DNA of 64,000 nt from the NCBI RefSeq assembly GCF_014217785.1, contig NZ_CP048814.1:2170001-2234000 (forward strand), given 5' to 3'. Both the position numbers and the translations under genes were made by a program. This document shows, one piece after another, positions 53,119 to 61,020 of this stretch; positions within the stretch are counted from its first letter, which is position 1, and every line of letters begins with the position of its first letter. This DNA is from Rhodococcus triatomae (lineage in GTDB: Bacteria > Actinomycetota > Actinomycetes > Mycobacteriales > Mycobacteriaceae). Under the pieces are notes generated by a model. That model was not told the DNA's origin, did no database searches, and saw only the letters and a list, made by a program, of their open reading frames with translations.

Positions 53119-53787
53119 ATGAGAACACCGACTCGAGTATTCGCAGCCGCAGCCGGAGCCGCGGTTCTGCTGCTGGGCGCGGCCTGTACGTCCGACGACG
53201 ACACGGCGTCCGAGACCACCGGGGCGGAGGCCACCACCGACGCGATGACCACCGATCCGGCGACCGCTACCGGCACGGCCGACGCGACGGCCGCAGGTCC
53301 CGTGGGGCCGGGCTGCGCCGAGTACGCGCAGATGGTGCCGGACGGACCGGGTTCGATCGACGGAATGGCGCAGGAACCGGTCGCCGTCGCGGCCTCGAAC
53401 AACCCGATGCTCACCCAGCTCACCGCCGCGGTGTCGGGCCAGCTCAACCCCGAGGTCAACCTGGTCGACACGCTCAACAGTGGTGAGTTCACGGTGTTCG
53501 CACCGGTGGATTCGGCCTTCGCGCAGATCGATCCGGCCACGCTCGACGTGCTGAGCACCGATGCGGCGATGCTGACCGACATCCTCACCTACCACGTGGT
53601 GCCGGGACAGGTGGCTCCGGACGAGATCGTCGGGGACCACGCCACGGTGCAGGGTGGCATGGTGACCGTGTCCGGGACCCCACAGTCGCTGATGGTCAAC
53701 GAGGCCGGCGTCGTGTGCGGTGGCGTGGAAACCGCCAACGCGACGGTCTACCTCGTCGACGCGGTGCTGATGCCCCCGCAGCAGTGA
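53119..53787 (+). CDS. Fasciclin-domain surface lipoprotein (MPT83/MPT70-like)
   Basis: A 222-residue lipoprotein. The signal ends in [12 protein letters not shown] (lipobox LGAAC). A Thr/Ala-rich linker follows, then [20 protein letters not shown] and the FAS1 domain: [57 protein letters not shown] and the terminal strand [12 protein letters not shown]. This layout matches MPT83/MPT70 of mycobacteria, which are controlled by SigK. Here the gene stands directly before the sigK operon and has a similar promoter. Role: surface adhesion or lipid/cell-wall association, by analogy. Confidence 0.92.
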   Translation: MRTPTRVFAAAAGAAVLLLGAACTSDDDTASETTGAEATTDAMTTDPATATGTADATAAGPVGPGCAEYAQMVPDGPGSIDGMAQEPVAVAASNNPMLTQLTAAVSGQLNPEVNLVDTLNSGEFTVFAPVDSAFAQIDPATLDVLSTDAAMLTDILTYHVVPGQVAPDEIVGDHATVQGGMVTVSGTPQSLMVNEAGVVCGGVETANATVYLVDAVLMPPQQ

Positions 53788-53822
53788 CGGCCGGCCGGAA
53801 CCGTGTGACACGGAACCGGCTG

Positions 53823-53849
53823 TGATCCGAGGCGCCGGCGGCTCCGAAT
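53823..53849 (+). promoter_or_regulatory. SigK-like promoter of the sigK operon, apparently leaderless
   Basis: TGATCC (53823-53828), 15 bases, CCGAAT (53844-53849). The -10 element ends seven bases before the ATG at 53857, so transcription should start at or next to the A of the start codon, giving a leaderless mRNA. Confidence 0.6.
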
Positions 53850-53856
53850 ACCTGGC

Positions 53857-55278
53857 ATGGACCAGGAAATTCCAGGAAGCCGCCGGCGCTTCGCCGTGAT
53901 CGGAAGCGGTGTCGCCGGACTCACCGCCGCGTACGTCCTCTCCCGCACCGACGACGTCACTCTGTACGAGGCGGACGACCGGCTCGGCGGGCACGCCCAC
54001 ACCCACCATCTCACCGTCGGTGACAACTGCGACGTAGCCGTCGACGGTGACAACTGCGACGTAGCCGTCGACGGTGACAACTGCGACGTGGCCGTCGACT
54101 CCGGCTTCATCGTGCACAACGACCGCACCTACCCGACCCTCCTGCGGTTGTTCGACGAACTCGGTGTCCGCACACAGGAGACGGACATGTCGATGTCCGT
54201 CCGCTCCGACCCGGAGAACGGCGCGCACACCGGGGGCCTCGAATACGCCGGCGCCCGGGGCGTGCGCGGGCTGTTCCCGTCCACGGCGAACCTGCTGCGG
54301 CCACGGTTCTGGAAGATGCTCACCGAGATCCGGCGCTTCCACCGCGCCGCCACCGCTCTCCTCGCCGAGCCACCCGGGGCGGCCGGTGCCGACGAACCGC
54401 TCGGCGAGTTCCTGGAGCGGCACGGATTCGGGGAGTACTTCACCAGGTACTTCATGACTCCCCTGGTCGCCGCCGTGTGGTCGTGCGATCCGGGTCTCGC
54501 CCTGCGGTATCCCGCCCGCTACCTGTTCACCTTCCTCGACCACCACGGGATGCTCACGGTGTTCGGGTCGCCGACGTGGCGCACCGTCACCGGAGGCTCG
54601 GCCCGGTACGTCGAGGCGGTGGCGGACCGGATCGGCGAGGTCCTCACCGGCACCGGTGTGGCCGAGTTGCAGCGCAGCGGCGACGGGGTGTGCATCGTCG
54701 ACACCGGCGGGGAGGTCCGCTATTTCGACGGAGCCGTCGTGGCGGTGCATCCCGATCAGGCACTCGACCTGCTCGCCGCCCCCACCGCGACCGAGCGTGC
54801 GGTACTCGGTGCGATCGGCTACTCGGTCAACCACGCACAGCTGCACACCGACACCACGATGCTGCCGCGCGCCGTCCGTGCCCGTGCGTCCTGGAACTAC
54901 CTGGTGCCGAAGCACACCGATGCCTCCGGCGGAGTGCTCGTCACCTACGACATGACGAGGTTGATGCGTCTCGACCCGGCCCGCACGGGCGGCAGGCGGT
55001 TCCTCGTCACGCTCGGTGGCAGCCACCGCGTCGATCCGGCGACCGTGCTCGCGGAGATGACGTACCGGCACCCGCAATACACGCCGGAGTCCGTGACCGC
55101 ACGGTCCCGGCTGCCCGAACTCGATTCCGACGTCGTGGCCTTCGCCGGCGCCTACCACGGCTGGGGTTTCCACGAGGACGGCGCCGCCTCCGGCCTGCGG
55201 GCCGCCGAACGCCTCGGTGGCCGGTGGGACCTCCCGCAGACCGCGGACACACGACGAGAACGGGAGAACGCGCGATGA
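53857..55278 (+). CDS. FAD-dependent oxidoreductase of the sigK operon (Rv0449c-like)
   Basis: A 473-residue flavoprotein (COG2907-type NAD/FAD-binding amine-oxidase fold). The FAD motif is FAVIGSGVAGLTAAYVLSRT followed by YEADDRLGGHAHTHHL. Other family text: SGFIVHNDRTYPTLLRLFDE, YFTRYFMTPLVAAVWSC, HHGMLTVFGSPTWRTVTGGS and AFAGAYHGWGFHEDG. It opens an operon whose members in relatives act on fatty acyl chains of membrane lipids; direct activity is not established. A 27-bp repeat adds GDNCDVAVD three times in a loop after the FAD motif. The 3' end overlaps the DUF1365 start (ATGA). Confidence 0.9.
   Translation: MDQEIPGSRRRFAVIGSGVAGLTAAYVLSRTDDVTLYEADDRLGGHAHTHHLTVGDNCDVAVDGDNCDVAVDGDNCDVAVDSGFIVHNDRTYPTLLRLFDELGVRTQETDMSMSVRSDPENGAHTGGLEYAGARGVRGLFPSTANLLRPRFWKMLTEIRRFHRAATALLAEPPGAAGADEPLGEFLERHGFGEYFTRYFMTPLVAAVWSCDPGLALRYPARYLFTFLDHHGMLTVFGSPTWRTVTGGSARYVEAVADRIGEVLTGTGVAELQRSGDGVCIVDTGGEVRYFDGAVVAVHPDQALDLLAAPTATERAVLGAIGYSVNHAQLHTDTTMLPRAVRARASWNYLVPKHTDASGGVLVTYDMTRLMRLDPARTGGRRFLVTLGGSHRVDPATVLAEMTYRHPQYTPESVTARSRLPELDSDVVAFAGAYHGWGFHEDGAASGLRAAERLGGRWDLPQTADTRRERENAR
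54019..54099 (+). repeat. 27-bp in-frame tandem repeat, three copies
   Basis: GGTGACAACTGCGACGTAGC followed by CGTCGAC begins at 54019, 54046 and 54073; the third copy differs by one base. It encodes GDNCDVAVD three times, within the FAD-dependent oxidoreductase just after the dinucleotide-binding motif. One copy is probably the ancestral sequence. Confidence 0.95.
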
Positions 55279-56081
55279 CCACACGCACCTCGACCACACG
55301 CACCTCGACGACACGCACCTCGACGACACCGGACGAGACCACCGCCCTGTACGACACCACCATCCGGCACGTCCGGCGGGCGCCGGTCCACCACGCCTTC
55401 GAGTACCGCAGCTACAGCTGGTTCCTCGACGTGGACCGCCCGCCGCGACTGCCCCGATGGCTCCATCCTTTCGTGAGTTTCCGGGCCGGGGACCACCTCG
55501 CCCCGGCAGCGGGCGGGGACACACTGCGCGCCCGCGTCGACGACGTCCTCGCCGGCCACGGCATCGATCTCCGCGGCGGCCGCGTGACGGCCCTGATGAA
55601 CGCCCGGGTGCTCGGGTACGTGTTCGATCCGCTGACCCTGTTCTGGTGCCACGACCTCGACGGCACGCTCGTCGCCGTGATCGCCGAGGTGCACAACACG
55701 TACGGCGGCCGGCACAGCTACGTCGTGCGGGTCGACGGCGACGGGCGGGCCGAGGTCGGCAAGGAGTTCTACGTGTCCCCGTTCAACGAGGTGGACGGCC
55801 ACTACTCGCTGGTCCTGCCCGAACCCGGGGAGCGGTTGGCCGTGACGGTCGTCCTGCACCGGCCGGGAGCGCCGCCGTTCACCGCGACGATGCGGGGAAC
55901 CCGGGTGCCTGCGGTGCCCTCCGCGATCGTGCGCCGGCAGGTGCGTGCCCCGCTGGCTCCGCTGGCGGTGGCGGCACGAATCCGGATACAGGGCATCGCG
56001 CTCTGGGTCCGGGGGCTGAAGCCGACGCCCCGGCCCGCCCTCCCCGATTCCCCGCACCGCGAGAAGGAGACCTTCCGATGA
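55275..56081 (+). CDS. DUF1365 domain protein (Rv0448c-like)
   Basis: A 268-residue protein of unknown activity, always found near cyclopropane-fatty-acid synthase homologs. Family motifs are IRHVRRAPVHHAFEYRSYSW, ALMNARVLGYVFDPLTLFWC, IAEVHNTYGGRHSYVV and KEFYVSPFNEVDGHYSLVLP. The first ~18 residues are TTRTS repeats from a 15-bp tandem (55278-55322). The start overlaps the upstream stop and the end overlaps the next gene, both by ATGA. A link to modified membrane fatty acids is inferred from context. Confidence 0.92.
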   Translation: MTTRTSTTRTSTTRTSTTPDETTALYDTTIRHVRRAPVHHAFEYRSYSWFLDVDRPPRLPRWLHPFVSFRAGDHLAPAAGGDTLRARVDDVLAGHGIDLRGGRVTALMNARVLGYVFDPLTLFWCHDLDGTLVAVIAEVHNTYGGRHSYVVRVDGDGRAEVGKEFYVSPFNEVDGHYSLVLPEPGERLAVTVVLHRPGAPPFTATMRGTRVPAVPSAIVRRQVRAPLAPLAVAARIRIQGIALWVRGLKPTPRPALPDSPHREKETFR

Positions 56082-57466
56082 CCGTCCACCCCGACGACAC
56101 CGTCCACCCGGACGACACCGATCGTTCCGACGCGTCCGACCGGGTGGACGCGGCCCTGTGGCCGGATGTCGCCACCGTGCCCACGGGCCCGCGCGCGGCA
56201 GTGGCGGCTCGGGTGGCACGGTGGATGTTCCACCGGGTGGCCCGGCAATTGCCGGTCCGCATCGAATACCCCGACGGCCGACTGGTCGGTGCCCACGAGG
56301 GCGCGGAGATCCTGCCGCGGATGATCCTCCGTGACCCCGACGCCTTCGCGCGACGGGTGGGAACCTCGGGGCTCATCGGCTTCGGCGAGTCGTACATGGC
56401 CGGCGACTGGACGTCCCCGGATCTCGCGGCGGTGCTCGAGGTGTTCGCGACCCGGATGAGCACCCTCGTCCCGCCGGCGCTGCAACGGCTCCGGGCACTG
56501 TATGTCGCGCGGCAGCCGGACAGTGAGCTCGGGACCAGCGGAAACACCCGCGCCAACGTCGCACGCCACTACGACCTGTCCAACGAGCTGTTCGAGACGT
56601 TCCTGGACGAGACCATGACGTACTCGAGCGCGGTGTTCGATTCCGTAGCGTCCGATTCCGTAGCGTCCGATTCCGTGGTGCCCGATCCCGCGCCGAGCCG
56701 GGCGGGCACCGGCCCGGGCCAGGCCGATCTGGCTCCCGCGCAGCGACGCAAGATCGACCGGCTGCTCGATGCCGCGGGGGTCGGCCCGGGAACCCGGCTG
56801 CTCGAGATCGGCACCGGGTGGGGCGAGCTGTGCCTGCTGGCGGCCCGTCGCGGTGCCACCGTCCGGTCGATCACACTGTCCACTCGGCAGCGAGATCTGG
56901 CCCGCCACCGCGTTGCCGAGGCCGGGCTGGCCGACCGGGTGCAGATCGATCTGCTCGACTACCGCGCCCTCGACGGCGAGTACGACGCCGTGGTGTCGGT
57001 GGAGATGATCGAGGCCGTCGGCCACGACTACTGGCCGGACTACTTCCGCACTCTCGACCGCGTACTCGCACCGGACGGCCGGGTCGCTCTGCAGGCGATC
57101 ACGATGCCGCACGAGCGCATGCTGGCCACCCGGCGTACCTACACCTGGATCCAGAAGTACATCTTCCCCGGCGGTCTGCTGCCCTCCGTGGAGGCGATCG
57201 AGTCCGTCGCCCGCACGCACACCGGGCTGAGGGTGATCGACAACGTGTCGATGGGTCCGCACTACGCGCAGACCCTGCGGTTGTGGAAGGAACGGTTCGC
57301 CGCCCGTGCCACCGACGTGACGCGGCTCGGCTTCGACGACACGTTCCGCCGGATGTGGCACTTCTATCTGTCCTACTCGGAGGCGGGATTCCGCTCCGGA
57401 TACATCGACGTCGCGCAGTTCGTCCTCGCCCGGACTGAGCCCACACGAACGGGAGACCCGGCATGA
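56078..57466 (+). CDS. Cyclopropane-fatty-acyl-phospholipid synthase family protein (UfaA1-like)
   Basis: A 462-residue SAM-dependent methyltransferase acting on unsaturated acyl chains of phospholipids. The N-terminal region recognises the substrate (RIEYPDGRLVGAHEGAEILP, GLIGFGESYMAGDWTSPDLA). HYDLSNELFETFLDETMTYS precedes the SAM motif LLEIGTGWGELCLLAARRGA; EMIEAVGHDYWPDYF and YTWIQKYIFPGGLLPSVEAI follow. Mycobacterial UfaA1 (Rv0447c), in the same operon position, is reported to make 10-methyl (tuberculostearic) chains. Two repeats are present: HPDDTV (18 bp, 56084-56119) and DSVAS (15 bp, 56639-56683), the latter in the loop before the SAM domain. Confidence 0.92.
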   Translation: MTVHPDDTVHPDDTDRSDASDRVDAALWPDVATVPTGPRAAVAARVARWMFHRVARQLPVRIEYPDGRLVGAHEGAEILPRMILRDPDAFARRVGTSGLIGFGESYMAGDWTSPDLAAVLEVFATRMSTLVPPALQRLRALYVARQPDSELGTSGNTRANVARHYDLSNELFETFLDETMTYSSAVFDSVASDSVASDSVVPDPAPSRAGTGPGQADLAPAQRRKIDRLLDAAGVGPGTRLLEIGTGWGELCLLAARRGATVRSITLSTRQRDLARHRVAEAGLADRVQIDLLDYRALDGEYDAVVSVEMIEAVGHDYWPDYFRTLDRVLAPDGRVALQAITMPHERMLATRRTYTWIQKYIFPGGLLPSVEAIESVARTHTGLRVIDNVSMGPHYAQTLRLWKERFAARATDVTRLGFDDTFRRMWHFYLSYSEAGFRSGYIDVAQFVLARTEPTRTGDPA

Positions 57467-58731
57467 ACGTGGCACACGAACTGGAACGCGCTCTGCGTCC
57501 CGTGGTCGGCGGGGACCTGCCGGTGCACCTCACCGCGTGGGACGGCAGCACTGCCGGGCCGGTGGACGCTCCGCGAGTTGTCCTGACGAGTCCACGGGCA
57601 CTACGCCGGATGTTGTGGAATCCGGGTGAACTCGGTGCGGCGCAGGCGTATGTCACCGAAGACCTGGACGTGAACGGGGATCTCGTCGCGGCGCTCGACC
57701 ACGTCTGGGACGTGGCCCGCCGCCGCGGGCTCGGCGGAGTGCGTCCGGGGCCGGTCACCCTCGCGCGGGCGGTGGCGGTAGCGGCGCGGGTCGGAGCACT
57801 CGGGCCGCGTCTGCCGAATCCGTCCAGTCAGGCGCACATTCGCGGGCGGCGGCACAGCCGACGTCGGGATCGGAAGGTGATCAGCCATCACTACGACCTG
57901 ACTCACGAGTTCTACGGACTGATCCTCGATTCTCGAATGGCGTACTCCAGCGCGTATTTCACGATTCATCCCGAGGTTTCTCCACAGGCTGTGGATGGAG
58001 AGCTCGAGGATGCCCAGCGCGACAAACTCGACCTCGTGTGCCGCAAGGTGGGGCTGGAGCCGGGCATGCGTTTCCTCGACATCGGTTGCGGCTGGGGAGC
58101 GCTGAGCCTGCATGCGGCGACCGAGTACGGCGCCCGCGTCGTCGGCGTCACCCTCTCCCGCGAACAGAAGCAGTACGCCGACGCCCGGATCGCGGCCCTC
58201 GGGCTGGATTCCATCGTCGAGATCCGGGTGCAGGACTATCGGGAGATCTCCGGCGGTGACCTGCTCGCGGACGGTGGATTCGACGCGGTGGCGTCGCTCG
58301 AGATGGGTGAGCACGTCGGCGAGAAGAACTATCCGCGCTATGCGCGGACGCTCTTCGACGCGGCTCGCCCGGGCGCGCGGGTACTGATCCAGCAGATGTG
58401 CCGGACCGGACGGCACCGTGGGGGCGGGCCGTTCATCGAAGCGTTCATCGCCCCGGACATGACCATGCGGCCGACCGAGGAGACCGTCGATCTCCTCACC
58501 GACGGCGGGCTCGAACCGGTCGACGTGGAGCCGATGCGCGAGCACTACGTCCGGACCGTCGACGGCTGGCTCGCCAACTTCGAACGCAACTACGACCGGA
58601 TCGTCGATCTCGTCGGCGTCGAGACGGCGCGGGTGTGGCGGCTGTACCTCGTCGGCGGCCGGGCCAGTTTCGCGCAGGGCCGGATGGGCGTGGACCAGAT
58701 ACTGCTCCGTCGGCCGGAGGTGGCGTCATGA
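57463..58731 (+). CDS. Second cyclopropane-fatty-acyl-phospholipid synthase family protein
   Basis: A 422-residue paralogue of the preceding enzyme, with HYDLTHEFYGLILDSRMAYS, SAM motif RFLDIGCGWGALSLHAATEY, VASLEMGEHVGEKNYPRYAR and WLANFERNYDRIVDLVGVET. Its N-terminal half is quite different from the first paralogue, and a basic stretch (RGRRHSRRRDRKVISHHYD) precedes the methyltransferase domain. The mycobacterial locus has one such gene, so this looks like an added duplicate or acquired paralogue. Start and end overlap neighbours by ATGA. Confidence 0.92.
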   Translation: MNVAHELERALRPVVGGDLPVHLTAWDGSTAGPVDAPRVVLTSPRALRRMLWNPGELGAAQAYVTEDLDVNGDLVAALDHVWDVARRRGLGGVRPGPVTLARAVAVAARVGALGPRLPNPSSQAHIRGRRHSRRRDRKVISHHYDLTHEFYGLILDSRMAYSSAYFTIHPEVSPQAVDGELEDAQRDKLDLVCRKVGLEPGMRFLDIGCGWGALSLHAATEYGARVVGVTLSREQKQYADARIAALGLDSIVEIRVQDYREISGGDLLADGGFDAVASLEMGEHVGEKNYPRYARTLFDAARPGARVLIQQMCRTGRHRGGGPFIEAFIAPDMTMRPTEETVDLLTDGGLEPVDVEPMREHYVRTVDGWLANFERNYDRIVDLVGVETARVWRLYLVGGRASFAQGRMGVDQILLRRPEVAS

Positions 58732-59567
58732 CCGGATTCGATCTCGCGTCGTTCGGGGCGGTGGCTCTGACGAGCCTGCTGGCTCTCGCGTTCCTGCAGG
58801 CCGGAACGTTTTTCGTGGCGCGCAGACTCGGCCGCTACAACGTCGTCGACGTGGTGTGGGGTCCCGGTTTCGTGCTGGTCGCCGGGGTGGCCCCGCTCGT
58901 GGGCAGCGGCGACGGTGCGCGAGCGCTCCTGCTGTTCGCTCTCACCGGAATCTGGGGGATCCGGCTGGGCGTGCACATCGCGGCGCAGAGCCGCGGCAAG
59001 GGCGAGGACCCGCGCTACGAGGAGATGCTGGAGCGCTCCGGCGGTGCCACCGAGCGATCCGGCGGTGGCACCGCGTCGGCGTCGGCGGCCGTGGCGATCC
59101 GCAAGATCTTCCTCACCCAGGGGCTCGCCCAGTGGTTCGTGTCGCTGCCGCTCCAGGTCTCGGCGGCGGCGGGCCCGACCCGGGGCGTGGGGTGGATCGT
59201 GCTCGGGCTGGGCGTGGCCGTGTGGCTCGTCGGGTTCTGTTTCGAGGCGATCGGCGACCGGCAACTCGCCCGGTACAAGGCGGATCCGGACCGGGGCCCG
59301 GTGATGGACCGCGGCCTGTGGGGATGGACGCGGCATCCGAACTACTTCGGCGACGCGGCCGTCTGGTGGGGGATCTGGTTGGTCGCCGCCGCCGTCTGGC
59401 CGGGTGTGCTCACCGTGGTGGCGCCGATCGTCATGACCTACTTCCTCGTCCACGCGACCGGCGCGCGCCTCCTGGAGAAGTCGATGGAGAAACGTCCCGG
59501 ATATCGCGAGTACCAGCAGCGCACCAGTTTCTTCCTGCCGCGGCCGCCACGTTCCGGGGGGTCGTGA
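58728..59567 (+). CDS. DUF1295 membrane protein (Rv0446c-like)
   Basis: A 279-residue integral membrane protein with about seven helices. Family text: FFVARRLGRYNVVDVVWGPG, ALTGIWGIRLGVHIAAQSRG, FCFEAIGDRQLARYKADPDR, GLWGWTRHPNYFGDAAVWWG and KRPGYREYQQRTSFF. DUF1295 is related to steroid 5-alpha reductases and isoprenylcysteine methyltransferase-like proteins and uses NADPH or SAM in relatives; it may reduce a methylene-lipid intermediate made by the adjacent synthases, which is inference. A 21-bp duplication gives ERSGGATERSGGGT at about residues 102-115 (59031-59072). Confidence 0.9.
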   Translation: MTGFDLASFGAVALTSLLALAFLQAGTFFVARRLGRYNVVDVVWGPGFVLVAGVAPLVGSGDGARALLLFALTGIWGIRLGVHIAAQSRGKGEDPRYEEMLERSGGATERSGGGTASASAAVAIRKIFLTQGLAQWFVSLPLQVSAAAGPTRGVGWIVLGLGVAVWLVGFCFEAIGDRQLARYKADPDRGPVMDRGLWGWTRHPNYFGDAAVWWGIWLVAAAVWPGVLTVVAPIVMTYFLVHATGARLLEKSMEKRPGYREYQQRTSFFLPRPPRSGGS

Positions 59568-59632
59568 TGTACGCCTTCGCGCAACCGACCCGTGGACCCA
59601 CTAGGCTGTGCCTCCATGAGCGGAGGCTGCCG

Positions 59633-60205
59633 GTGACCGTCCTCGACGGGGAGAACGCCGCCCTGACGACGCTGCTCGCCCGCATCGCGGCGGGCGAGCG
59701 TCAGGCGTTCGGCGACTTCTACTCCCGCACCAGTTCCCGCGTGTACGGCATGGTGGTCCGGGTACTGCGCGACCCCGGCTACAGTGAGGAGACCACGCAG
59801 GAGGTGTACCTGCAGGTCTGGCGCTCGGCCGGCAGCTTCGACCCCAATCGTGGCTCGGCGCTGTCCTGGCTCATCACGCTCGCCCATCGCCGCGCGATCG
59901 ACCGGGTGCGTTCGGAGCAGTCGGCGGCGGACCGGGAATCGGTGTACGGCTCGACCACCCGCAGCACGGATTTCGACACGGTCGCCGAGGAGGTAGTGCG
60001 CCGCACCGAGGACGATCTGGTCACCGACTGCCTGGAGTCGCTCACCGATATCCAGCGCACCTCGGTGGTGCTCGCGTACTACCGCGGGTTGACCTACCGC
60101 GAGGTGGCGCAGCAACTGTCGGTGTCGCTCCCGACGATCAAGAGCCGGATCCGGGACGGTCTGATCCGGCTCGGCCGCTGCCTGGGGGTGGGACGCGATG
60201 ACTGA
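59633..60205 (+). CDS. sigK: ECF RNA polymerase sigma factor SigK
   Basis: A 190-residue ECF sigma factor. Region 2 shows AFGDFYSRTSSRVYGMVVRV, LRDPGYSEETTQEVYLQVWR, ALSWLITLAHRRAIDRVRSE; region 4 shows SLTDIQRTSVVLAYYRGLTY, REVAQQLSVSLPTIKSRIRD. Closest by pattern to mycobacterial SigK, including YSEETTQE and SALxWLxTxAHRRAxDRVR, with RskA encoded next. GTG at 59633 has GGAGG six bases upstream; an in-frame ATG at 59567 overlapping the DUF1295 stop would add 22 unlikely residues. SigK should direct transcription of this operon and the fasciclin gene. Confidence 0.93.
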   Translation: MTVLDGENAALTTLLARIAAGERQAFGDFYSRTSSRVYGMVVRVLRDPGYSEETTQEVYLQVWRSAGSFDPNRGSALSWLITLAHRRAIDRVRSEQSAADRESVYGSTTRSTDFDTVAEEVVRRTEDDLVTDCLESLTDIQRTSVVLAYYRGLTYREVAQQLSVSLPTIKSRIRDGLIRLGRCLGVGRDD

Positions 60206-60959
60206 ACCGAGAGACCTGCAGCCGAACGAACCCCTCGACGACCTGGTGGACTTCGCGGCCCCCTATGCGCTCGATGCCGTCGACGACACGGAGCGTCACG
60301 CGATCGAGACCGCCGTCGAGCGTGCCTCGGCGCCGGTGCGTGAGCGTTTCGACGACGCGGTGCGGGAGGCCAGGGAGGTCATGGCCGCGCAGTCCGATGC
60401 CACCGCCCTCGCGCCGCCGCCCGAACTCTACGACCGGATCATCGCCGAGCTCACCGCTCCTGCCGACGAGAACGTCGTCGCGCTCGATGCCAGGCGCAAG
60501 CAGCGGAACCGGTTGCTCGGTGTGGCCGCCGCCGCGGCCGTGGTGGTCGCGATCGGCGTCGGTGTGGTGACGATAGGAACGCACGGTGGCGATCAGCCAC
60601 CGACCCCGACCCCGGGCGTCAGTGACGTGTTCGCGGCCGACGACGTGCGTACGGCAGTCGCGCCCATCGACGGTGGGGGCACCGCGACACTCGTGTACTC
60701 GCGCACGGCCGATGCCGCCGTGCTGGTGATGAACGACGTCCCGCCACCGCCGACCGGGTCGGCGTACCAGATGTGGTTGCTGGGATCGACGCACGATCCG
60801 GTGTCCGCGGGAGTGATGGACACCGACGCGGTCGCGCCGTCCACCACCGCGTTCCTGCAGGATCTGGACCAGTCCACCAGCCTGGCCTTCACGCTCGAAC
60901 CGTCCGGTGGCTCCGAGACGCCGTCCGGTGAGCCGTTCGCGGCGTTCACGCTCGAATAG
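60198..60959 (+). CDS. rskA: Anti-sigma-K factor RskA
   Basis: A 253-residue membrane-bound anti-sigma factor. The N-terminal ~100 residues form a zinc-free anti-sigma domain (LDDLVDFAAPYALDAVDDTE, RHAIETAVERA). One transmembrane helix spans ~106-126 (RLLGVAAAAAVVVAIGVGVV). The C-terminal extracytoplasmic RskA domain contains LVYSRTADAAVLVMNDVPPP, SAYQMWLLGSTHDPVSAGVM. In mycobacteria RskA holds SigK until regulated proteolysis and redox input release it. The start overlaps sigK by eight bases, keeping the pair in stoichiometric expression. Confidence 0.94.
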   Translation: MTEPRDLQPNEPLDDLVDFAAPYALDAVDDTERHAIETAVERASAPVRERFDDAVREAREVMAAQSDATALAPPPELYDRIIAELTAPADENVVALDARRKQRNRLLGVAAAAAVVVAIGVGVVTIGTHGGDQPPTPTPGVSDVFAADDVRTAVAPIDGGGTATLVYSRTADAAVLVMNDVPPPPTGSAYQMWLLGSTHDPVSAGVMDTDAVAPSTTAFLQDLDQSTSLAFTLEPSGGSETPSGEPFAAFTLE

Positions 60960-61020
60960 CCGCACCCCGTACATCGACGAAGTACGACACACGACACAGC
61001 TGGAGGTTGGGATCATTCGT

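Noticed and set aside
54019..54099. CRISPR-like or mobile-element repeat
   Set aside because: Contiguous 27-bp copies in frame inside a gene; no spacers, transposase or target-site duplication.
52924..55524. In-frame upstream extension of the lipocalin gene to more than 1000 residues
   Set aside because: The lipocalin has a normal signal peptide at 52923; upstream sequence is antisense to fasciclin and FAD oxidoreductase genes.
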